Below the pieces are notes generated by a model. It made no database searches. It saw only the letters and a program-made list of their open reading frames with translations, and was not told the DNA's origin. Both the position numbers and the translations under genes were made by a program. Below are positions 25,195-31,579 of a DNA stretch of 31,579 bases, one piece after another. Each line of letters opens with the position of its first letter. The first letter of the stretch is position 1. Source of the stretch: JALUUH01 sp964636675 (GTDB lineage Bacteria > Pseudomonadota > Gammaproteobacteria > S012-40); NCBI GenBank assembly GCA_964636675.1, contig CAZWUO010000018.1, positions 1-31,579 of the forward strand. Direction: 5' to 3'.

Positions 25195-25329
25195 ACTACT
25201 CAGCTTACCTTTGATTTGTCCGATGACTGCGTCTACCCGCAAGGGGTACCGAGGAAAAGTGCTCATTTACACGTGTAAACTCCGCGCTTTTTCCTTGTTC
25301 TCAAACAAATCAAACGCAATCTGAGCAGT
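25195..25329. repeat. 135-base nested imperfect inverted repeat in the gap before the copper lipoprotein gene
   Basis: The gap 24978-25404 has no gene. Outer arms 25195-25219 and 25305-25329 match as inverted copies at 21 of 25 positions. Inside them a second pair of arms (near AGGAAAAGTGC and GCGCTTTTTCCT) closes on a perfect 14-base palindrome TTTACACGTGTAAA (25266-25279). About 20 unpaired bases lie on the left side. It could be a MITE-like or REP-type element, or a bidirectional terminator. I find no full second copy in the window. Confidence 0.75.
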
Positions 25330-25404
25330 CACTGCACATTTTAAAATGACACTGAGTAGTTAAATTCCCGATAGATTCTAAAAAAGGACGGTTTGTTAGC
25401 GATT

Positions 25405-26970
25405 ATGAAACTAAATATAAGATACGTGGATATATCAAGTGTACGCTTATTAAGTATTAGCTTGATTTGTTTTTTTTGGCTTTCGGCCTGTGCTAATTGG
25501 AGCTTTTTCCAAAAGTCGGACAATACGTCAGTTGCTACAGGCTCCGCGGAAAAAGGGAGTGAGCAAGATGCAAAACTTACTGCAGATCAAGGAAAGTCTG
25601 GGGTTGTTAAAAAGGAAGATAAAGACGTTGAGATTTCTACCATAAAGCTCGTTGATTCTGCACCTGCTGAGCCATTACCTGCTGAACCTTTGTTGACTGA
25701 AAAAACGATGGATGACAAAACGCCCATCCCTATATCGGTAGCTGACCACAAGCCCGCGATTCCAAAAGACCCAAATACGTTTCGAATTGAAGTACAAAAA
25801 AAGAATAAAGACCACCCTAATTTTGGTTTAGGACATGTCATGGGATTTACGGTAAATAATGATCAAGGACGTCCGATATTCGTTACGCGTGGACAATCGT
25901 ATACGTTTCAGGTGAGAACCAATGTAAAACACGATTTCTATCTGAGTCGTAGCCCGCAAGGATGGGGTGCCTCTGTATATGCAAAAGGTGTTGTTGGGCA
26001 GTTTACTTATGACGGTGATGTGAGCTTTAATCCCGATGCAAACGCCCCAGAGAAGTTGTTTTATCAATGCCGCAATCATCAGGCGATGGGTGGTTCAATT
26101 ATCGTATTGAACGCGGGTGATGATCTGCAAGCTGCCGAAGAAAAATATTTAGCCGCGAGAGAAAAACAGACTAAAGCCAATCCCATAGGTGAAACAAAGG
26201 AAAAAGTAGTAACAAAAAACGATGTGAAACAAAAAATTTCATATGTTGATATGTTGCTGCGTTTTAAGGGTAAAAACCTTTCTCCAGATGTAAAAAGAGA
26301 CGTTGAGACGAAGATAAAGCTGGCAAAAAAAGCCCTGGCTGGGGGCAGTGTTATGGCGGCTATGGACAGGGCTGAACAAGCTGTTGCATTGTTTAAAGCC
26401 CAGCCAAAATCAGGGCCGACGGCTGCAGAAATCGCTGAATCGAAAGCGGATTATGAGAGTCATTTAGCCAGTCTAGTGAGTTTGATTGAGTCTCATAAAG
26501 CGGCGAGCGAATCCGCGAAAAAGAACAAAGAAAAAGTTTCTCTTTACGACCTTAATAAGCTTAATAAGCTTAAGGCTTCTGCGGATTCCTTGGCTAAAAG
26601 CAAGAAATTTGCTAAAGCGAGAAAAGAAATTTCGCTGGCAGAAAAAATGGTCGCGGAATCTCTGAACTCAATGTTGGGATCAAAAACAATAGTTTACGAA
26701 TTAAAATTTGATACCCCAAAAGATGAATATGATTATGAGGTTAAACGCTATGCGGGTTATTTGGAGTTGATTCCGGTAGCGCTGGAGGTTAAAAAACCAC
26801 GCCCGGCATCAATAAAGCTCATGGAAACCTATCGAAAAAAGGGTGAGTTTTTTGCTAGTAAAGCAGAAGAATCATTCACTGCAGGGCGGCATGTAGAAGC
26901 CATTGTAGTGATCAAGGATGCGACTAAAGAAGTTCGAAGAGGGCTTATGATTCTTGGGGTTTCAATGTAG
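25405..26970 (+). CDS. Lipoprotein with type 1 copper (cupredoxin) domain and helical C-terminal domain
   Basis: A 521-residue lipoprotein with lipobox LSAC (Cys29) and Ala at +2, fitting outer-membrane sorting. ATG 25405 is used; an in-frame TTG at 25393 is the alternative. Residues 30-120 are a linker rich in Ala, Lys and Glu. Residues about 123-237 form a cupredoxin: strand RIEVQ, GFTVNN, RGQSYTFQV, His176 in KHDFYLS, and the copper loop YQCRNHQAMGG with Cys222, His225 and Met228. This gives the complete His-Cys-His-Met set of a blue copper site with the short Cys-x2-His-x2-Met loop of amicyanin-like proteins. Residues 240-521 are alpha-helical with repeat-like pairs (for example KIKLAKKALAGGSVMAAMDRA), perhaps TPR-like. 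It probably relays electrons among the cytochromes, or binds copper. Confidence 0.82.
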   Translation: MKLNIRYVDISSVRLLSISLICFFWLSACANWSFFQKSDNTSVATGSAEKGSEQDAKLTADQGKSGVVKKEDKDVEISTIKLVDSAPAEPLPAEPLLTEKTMDDKTPIPISVADHKPAIPKDPNTFRIEVQKKNKDHPNFGLGHVMGFTVNNDQGRPIFVTRGQSYTFQVRTNVKHDFYLSRSPQGWGASVYAKGVVGQFTYDGDVSFNPDANAPEKLFYQCRNHQAMGGSIIVLNAGDDLQAAEEKYLAAREKQTKANPIGETKEKVVTKNDVKQKISYVDMLLRFKGKNLSPDVKRDVETKIKLAKKALAGGSVMAAMDRAEQAVALFKAQPKSGPTAAEIAESKADYESHLASLVSLIESHKAASESAKKNKEKVSLYDLNKLNKLKASADSLAKSKKFAKARKEISLAEKMVAESLNSMLGSKTIVYELKFDTPKDEYDYEVKRYAGYLELIPVALEVKKPRPASIKLMETYRKKGEFFASKAEESFTAGRHVEAIVVIKDATKEVRRGLMILGVSM

Positions 26971-27053
26971 TTCATTTTTCCCGCTAGGGACCCTAAACAT
27001 ACTGAGATGACGTGATGTAGTCCTGTTAATTCTGCGTTAATCCTCTATAAAAT

Positions 27054-27083
27054 GAGAAGTTCAGTTGCGAACTTCTCTCGTTT
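27054..27083 (+). terminator. Hairpin after the copper lipoprotein gene, possible terminator
   Basis: GAGAAGTTC and GAACTTCTC form a perfect 9-bp stem with a 6-base loop (27054-27077), followed by TCGTTT. The T tract is interrupted. It lies about 85 bases after the stop codon. Confidence 0.45.
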
Positions 27084-27198
27084 CCGATAAGTTATATCCC
27101 ATTATTGAGTTGTTACCTCAGCGCCGAAAATTATGGTGAGAGGTATTCTTAAATGGAAATAACAGGCTGATAAATAGCCGAATAATAAAAATGGGCAG

Positions 27199-27891
27199 AT
27201 GTCCAGCGAGATGAACTATATGTCGAATCTAGAAACATCAGTTGGATCGCGAATTATTGAATGCGCTGTTGATTCATCAAGTTACAGCTCACTAATTCAT
27301 GGAAGGTGGAATTATTGGCAAATACTTTTTCGCGCATTGACGATGACGCTGGTCGTGATAACTCCGTCTATTGCCGCGGAATTGACTAAGCCTGGGGTAT
27401 ATGAAGAATCAACAGGACATTTCCAACTGCAAGGCGATGTTATTCCCATAGCAGAAGATGGCATCCATGATCCGCATAATGAAGCGACACGCATGTTACA
27501 ACCACCAGCGGAAGCAATGTTAAATTTTCCACGGGATGATCGAGGTGTTATAAACTGGGTTGAGGCACTGGATGACGGAATTATTGATCCACGAACGAGT
27601 ATAGATGGCGACGAAAAAATGCATGCGGTGGATTTCGATGTTATCTTCGAAAATACAGCATCTATGCCTTATGTGCGTTTTCCGCATCGACCACATACGA
27701 TATGGTTGACTTGTCAAAATTGTCATCCAGCGATTTTCATTCCCCAGCGCGGGTCTAACCCTGTCACCATGGCTGCAATCATGAAAGGTGAGTATTGCGG
27801 GGTATGTCATGGGAAAGTCGCTTTCCCGCCTTATGAGTGCAAAAGATGTCACAGAGAAGCCCGCAAAAGCGTCGGTTTACGCTACAAATAA
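27199..27891 (+). CDS. Triheme c7-type cytochrome with N-terminal extension (third)
   Basis: A 230-residue exported cytochrome, paralogous to the second triheme protein. The predicted signal is internal (about residues 42-60, ending SIAA/EL) and follows an unusually long hydrophilic leader of about 40 residues, so the true start may differ, although no better in-frame ATG precedes the hydrophobic segment. Shared blocks are EDGIHDPHNEATRMLQPP and NWVEALDDGIIDPR, then the triheme domain VRFPHRPHTIWLTCQNCH (172), CGVCH (200), CKRCH (214). It ends in a basic tail (CHREARKSVGLRYK). The next gene overlaps it by 46 bases, which suggests translational coupling with the NHL lipoprotein. It is likely a periplasmic carrier. 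Confidence 0.88.
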   Translation: MSSEMNYMSNLETSVGSRIIECAVDSSSYSSLIHGRWNYWQILFRALTMTLVVITPSIAAELTKPGVYEESTGHFQLQGDVIPIAEDGIHDPHNEATRMLQPPAEAMLNFPRDDRGVINWVEALDDGIIDPRTSIDGDEKMHAVDFDVIFENTASMPYVRFPHRPHTIWLTCQNCHPAIFIPQRGSNPVTMAAIMKGEYCGVCHGKVAFPPYECKRCHREARKSVGLRYK

Positions 27892-28874
27892 TTTTTCACG
27901 GATTATGGCTGGTTCCACTGATGTTGATGAGTGGATGCGCTGTTACGCCAAGTCATATTGAAAAGCCAGTGCATTCGAGCAGTGGAGCGAATGCGCAAAC
28001 GCTGCGTTACGCATCTATATTAAATGTTATCGATCTAGGTTCCGGTGATCTCTTGACACGTATCATTGCCGGTGAAAAAGTCCAAGATTTAATGCTTCCT
28101 ACTGCTATAGGGATTCGGGATAACCTGATGTTTATCGCAGATGTGGGCACTGGCCTTATTTATCGATATGATTTTAATAAAAAACGTATGGTGGTATTAA
28201 TTGGTGCGGGTGATCGGTTGCTCGAAGAAGTTTCGGACATCTATGTTGCTAAAGATCAATCTTTTTACGTGACAGATGTTCTTGCTAAGCGGGTAATGCA
28301 TTTTTCTAAAACAGGCTCTTTGTTACAAGTCTTTAGCGATGCCGCTAATATTTTTCGACCTATCTCGGTACATGTGGATGAGGAAGCAAAAGAAGTCTTG
28401 ATAGCGGACGAAAATTTTAGTCATATTGTTGCATTTAATTATGATGGTGAGCCGGTTTATGGCATGGGTTCTCGTGGGGAAGGCCCTGGCAAGTTTCGAA
28501 TTATTACCGACATGATTGCAATCGAGGAAGGCTTCCTCGTTAGTGATAGGATTGAGTACAGCGTTCAGGTGCTTAATCGTCAGGGAAAATATCTAAGCCA
28601 TTTTGGAGAAGGCGATTTGCTGTTTCCAACGGCCTTGGCGATGGATAAATATGCGCGTGTGTATGTTGCAGAAAAGGCGGAAAGTGTTATCAAGGTCTTT
28701 AAAAATGGGAAAGTGATTGATATCATTGGTCGCAATGGCTACGGTCGTGGAGAATTTCGGCATATTACCGATATGAAAATTCATAAAGGTCAATTGTATG
28801 TCGTTGATAGTTTAAACGGTCGCATACAAGTATTTGATATCTTGCCCGAAAAACAAGTTAGTATGCTGCACTAA
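27846..28874 (+). CDS. NHL-repeat beta-propeller lipoprotein (second of three)
   Basis: A 342-residue lipoprotein with basic n-region (RSPQKRR), hydrophobic segment and lipobox LMSGC (Cys31, Ala at +2). ATG 27846 is chosen; GTG 27837 is also in frame. The body is a six-bladed NHL propeller: PTAIGIRDNLMFIADVGTGL, VSDIYVAKDQSFYVTDVLA, RPISVHVDEEAKEVLIADE, PTALAMDKYARVYVAEKAES and MKIHKGQLYVVDSLNGRIQV. Unlike the other two NHL lipoproteins it lacks the WPEPP segment after the lipid anchor, so it may bind another partner. It overlaps the third triheme gene and ends eight bases before the next gene. Confidence 0.88.
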   Translation: MSQRSPQKRRFTLQIIFHGLWLVPLMLMSGCAVTPSHIEKPVHSSSGANAQTLRYASILNVIDLGSGDLLTRIIAGEKVQDLMLPTAIGIRDNLMFIADVGTGLIYRYDFNKKRMVVLIGAGDRLLEEVSDIYVAKDQSFYVTDVLAKRVMHFSKTGSLLQVFSDAANIFRPISVHVDEEAKEVLIADENFSHIVAFNYDGEPVYGMGSRGEGPGKFRIITDMIAIEEGFLVSDRIEYSVQVLNRQGKYLSHFGEGDLLFPTALAMDKYARVYVAEKAESVIKVFKNGKVIDIIGRNGYGRGEFRHITDMKIHKGQLYVVDSLNGRIQVFDILPEKQVSMLH

Positions 28875-28882
28875 TTTTTCAC

Positions 28883-29944
28883 ATGTATCGTCATAGCGTT
28901 TTACTCCTTGTTGCCACTTGCCTGTTATGGCTTACCGCTTGCGCAACACCCCAGCAATTTATCTACTTGAGCGCTGCAGAAAATAAAGTCTGGCCTGAGC
29001 CACCGCTCACTCCGCGTTATCAATTCGTGGGTTATCTACAAGGTGAGGCCAATTTGGTTGCTAGCCGGCAAGAAACGCATTATCTCCGAGATTTTTTTGC
29101 GCTATTAGTAGGTGTGGTGTTTGGTGACGACGAGCCTCTGCAATTAAAGCGTCCCCATTCTGGCTATGTGGATTCAGCCAGCCAAAGAGTTTATGTGGCT
29201 GATGGCCAGGGCAGAAAAATCGTGGTGTTTGATATCGCGATGAATCAAGTATTGAAGTGGGAAAATTCGAGTGAATATTTAGGTTTTGTTACTCCTGTTG
29301 GAATCGCAAAAGGCGCGAACGATACGCTGCTAGTGTCGGATGCTGGTTTAGGTCTTATCGTCATCCTTAATCAGGCCGGTGAGCCAGTGGGTCAGATAAA
29401 ACATGAATTATTAACAAGACCCGCAGGTATTGTGCGTCATGCAGCGACAGGCTTAATTTATGTCGCCGATACGCCGCAACACTGCATTCGGGTGTTTAAT
29501 GATCAAGGTGAGCTGGTGCAAACGATTGGCAGCAAGGGGGAGCAAGCTCTGCAATTTAATTCACCCACCTATCTCGCTTTACATAAGGATGAATTGTATA
29601 TTTCTGATACATTGAATTCTCGAATTCAGGTATTGAGCCTGGATGGAAAATACCGTCGTGAGTTTGGCAAAAGAGGCATGTATCTCGGCAATATGCCCAG
29701 GCCTAAAGGCGTAGCAGTCGATCCACAAGGGCGGGTTTACGTTGTAGAATCTTACTATGACTATCTGTTAGTATACGATGCTCAAGGGAGACCACTACTG
29801 CCCATCGGGGGTAGCGGCAGGGGAGCAGGTCAGTTCAATTTACCGTCTGGTGTATGGACAGATGAAGCCGGTTTGGTATACGTTGCTGACATGTTTAATA
29901 ATCGAGTGGCAGTTTTTCAGTACCTCAATAGTGCGAGTCTATAA
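28883..29944 (+). CDS. NHL-repeat beta-propeller lipoprotein (third of three)
   Basis: A 353-residue lipoprotein with lipobox LTAC (Cys20, Ala at +2). The mature start has KVWPEPPLTPRYQFVGYLQG, closely like the first NHL protein of the locus, so the two are paralogues. The NHL blades are clear: RPHSGYVDSASQRVYVADGQ, VTPVGIAKGANDTLLVSDAG, RPAGIVRHAATGLIYVADTP, NSPTYLALHKDELYISDTLN, RPKGVAVDPQGRVYVVESYY and LPSGVWTDEAGLVYVADMFN. It is tightly packed: it starts eight bases after the previous stop, and the multiheme gene begins three bases after its own stop. A role in surface assembly or binding of that cytochrome is inferred from this coupling. Confidence 0.92.
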   Translation: MYRHSVLLLVATCLLWLTACATPQQFIYLSAAENKVWPEPPLTPRYQFVGYLQGEANLVASRQETHYLRDFFALLVGVVFGDDEPLQLKRPHSGYVDSASQRVYVADGQGRKIVVFDIAMNQVLKWENSSEYLGFVTPVGIAKGANDTLLVSDAGLGLIVILNQAGEPVGQIKHELLTRPAGIVRHAATGLIYVADTPQHCIRVFNDQGELVQTIGSKGEQALQFNSPTYLALHKDELYISDTLNSRIQVLSLDGKYRREFGKRGMYLGNMPRPKGVAVDPQGRVYVVESYYDYLLVYDAQGRPLLPIGGSGRGAGQFNLPSGVWTDEAGLVYVADMFNNRVAVFQYLNSASL

Positions 29945-29947
29945 CGC

Positions 29948-31579
29948 GTGTTAATCAGAAAAGAATATTTGCAAAGAGCACTGCTTGCGTTCCTAGGGTT
30001 ATTCTTCCCATTGATGTTATGTCAGGCATCTGAGCATATGGCGCCAGGGCGTATCTCCGACATATTAAACACCAAGCATAATTTTGCAGCAAATGTGGAG
30101 CCAGCGCTGCCGGATGGACAAATACGTCGAGTAAAAGCCTCAATTCAAAATGAAACCTGCGTGTTTTGCCATACGCCCCATGGTGATCCTATCGCTGACG
30201 TGAAGCCATTTTTGTGGAATACGGCTATTGGCAATACGACTTACGATAAATATATATCTTCATCAATGCAAGCACCTATACAACTGATAAATAATTCTTC
30301 GAGGATGTGTTTGTCGTGTCACGACGGTGTGATTGCTGTAGGCACGGTAGATGTCGTCAATGCAAGTACGGTCAATGATATTTTGGTGACGGGAGTCGGC
30401 GTTTCAGCGAGTGGTAATATCGTAGATACACAAACAGGTTATAACTCGAATCTTGGGATAAATTTAACCAATGACCATCCGATTAGCATTGCTTACACGA
30501 CGGCTCTGGCAACTGGCAATATAGGGCAGGAGGATGAATTACACGATCCTGCCGTTGAGAATTACATTGGAGTGCGTGCCGGCAGAGGCATTGCGGCATG
30601 GAATACTGCTGCTGTCGCGGCAGGTAATACCGCTCCTTCTGCAGCACCAACGAGTCTTTCGACGAAATTAGCGGTACCGCTAGAGGCCAGCTATGCCGAT
30701 ACCGTACTCGATTTAGCGGCCAACAATAATACGAACACATTCGTTGAACAAGGTGATGGCACCATCGAGTGTACTACCTGCCATGATCCGCATATCCGCA
30801 GTACCGACAACAGCGAAAATATTAAATTTTTGAGACTGCATCGTTTTCAGAAGTCGGATCCCGGTGTTGGTAATAGCTTTGATATAACACGAGACATCAA
30901 TTGCATTGCTTGCCATAACAAAACAAATTGGGGGGCTTCATCGCATGGCAGTGTCATCGTAGCCGATGAAATTTATACTGACGAGGCCGCTACATTACGC
31001 GAGTTTCCTTTAGGTACCGCCGTATGGGAATCTTCATGTTTAGGTTGTCATGACCCGCACACTGTGGAAGGAGCACGTTACCTACTGAGAGAAGCAACCG
31101 ACGGTGCTGCTACCGCAGGTGCAAAGATTGCGGGTAACTCTTCCATTGACGAAAGTTGTTATCAATGCCATTCCAGCGATAGTGTATTAACGGATAATAC
31201 GAATGTTGCAGATATTAAGTCGGTGACAGATATTACGGGTGGTCACACCTTGTTTGATTTTGCGGCGAGTGCCAATGAACACAGTATACTCGATAGTGAT
31301 TTCACCGAATCTCAAGCAAATTTACAAACTAATCGTCATGTGACCTGTACTGACTGCCATCATCCTCATCGGGGAATCAAGAACACCATCTATGATGGAA
31401 CGGGTGATAGTACTTCCGGTACACATGATCATTCAGGTAGTGCTATTCATACAAATATTGCCTCTGGGTCACTCAGAGGTGTGTTTGGTGTGGAGCCAGA
31501 TTATGACGATGTTTTAGTTTCTGGTACTGCATTTGATCCATACAATACTGTTTTGCCGTTTTCAGGTGATAATGAGTCT
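29948..31579 (+). CDS. Multiheme c-type cytochrome, at least seven hemes, 3'-truncated by the window
   Basis: The frame opens at GTG 29948, three bases after the previous stop, and stays open to the window end (544 codons). The signal peptide is a hydrophobic stretch ending near LCQA/SEH. Heme sites are CVFCH (71), CLSCH (121), CTTCH (275), CIACH (319), CLGCH (364), CYQCH (404) and CTDCH (467). The first four are spaced much like those of the tetraheme gene at 19.9 kb and share CVFCHTPHG, LW(N), CLSCHDG and LTNDHPI, so the N-terminal half is paralogous to it, with an added heme-rich C-terminal part. It is likely secreted to the surface as a terminal reductase, oxidase or filament subunit. The total number of hemes and the end cannot be seen. 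Confidence 0.9.
   Translation, partial: MLIRKEYLQRALLAFLGLFFPLMLCQASEHMAPGRISDILNTKHNFAANVEPALPDGQIRRVKASIQNETCVFCHTPHGDPIADVKPFLWNTAIGNTTYDKYISSSMQAPIQLINNSSRMCLSCHDGVIAVGTVDVVNASTVNDILVTGVGVSASGNIVDTQTGYNSNLGINLTNDHPISIAYTTALATGNIGQEDELHDPAVENYIGVRAGRGIAAWNTAAVAAGNTAPSAAPTSLSTKLAVPLEASYADTVLDLAANNNTNTFVEQGDGTIECTTCHDPHIRSTDNSENIKFLRLHRFQKSDPGVGNSFDITRDINCIACHNKTNWGASSHGSVIVADEIYTDEAATLREFPLGTAVWESSCLGCHDPHTVEGARYLLREATDGAATAGAKIAGNSSIDESCYQCHSSDSVLTDNTNVADIKSVTDITGGHTLFDFAASANEHSILDSDFTESQANLQTNRHVTCTDCHHPHRGIKNTIYDGTGDSTSGTHDHSGSAIHTNIASGSLRGVFGVEPDYDDVLVSGTAFDPYNTVLPFSGDNES

Noticed and set aside
25195..25329. Integron attC site
   Set aside because: The inverted repeat lacks the RYYYAAC and GTTRRRY core sites, and there is no cassette structure or integrase gene.

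Overview
The window looks like a piece of a gammaproteobacterial chromosome of moderate to low GC. The evidence is the long single-chain PurL, a canonical Rpe, Lol-type lipoproteins, outer-membrane barrels ending in Phe and a CFI-box C-terminal sorting tail. No tRNA, rRNA, CRISPR array or transposase was seen. The genus cannot be named from the sequence alone.

Left part (1-7.7 kb): the 3' two thirds of purL; a short remnant that begins like a class II glutamine amidotransferase; a PlsC-like acyltransferase; a histidine phosphatase; an orphan secreted protein with a strong terminator; a periplasmic LolA-like protein; and, on the minus strand, an RsmC-like methyltransferase whose 5' end carries an in-frame stop.

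Middle part (7.8-17.6 kb): an ExeA-like AAA+ ATPase with one membrane segment and two tandem NTF2-like domains (minus strand). It is divergent from a degenerate small-GTPase-like protein, a Roadblock/LC7 protein and an outer-membrane barrel protein. This resembles an uncharacterised envelope or polarity module. Next come, on the minus strand, a large secreted CFI-box-CTERM protein with three copies of a four-cysteine insert, and a DUF3530-like alpha/beta hydrolase.

Right part (17.8 kb to the end): rpe, then a dense block of redox and secretion genes, all on the plus strand. In order these are an NHL beta-propeller lipoprotein, a tetraheme cytochrome c resembling the OmcE type of extracellular cytochrome, a parvulin-like foldase, a large outer-membrane beta-barrel, two triheme c7-type cytochromes, a lipoprotein with a complete type 1 copper site, a third triheme cytochrome, two more NHL lipoproteins, and a multiheme cytochrome cut by the window edge (seven CxxCH so far). 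Together they carry at least 20 CxxCH heme motifs in about 12 kb.

The best reading of the right part is an outer-membrane electron conduit: periplasmic triheme carriers pass electrons through a barrel to surface or filament-forming cytochromes, with the propeller lipoproteins and foldase helping assembly. The blue-copper lipoprotein is the unusual component. Whether electrons flow out or in cannot be told from the sequence.
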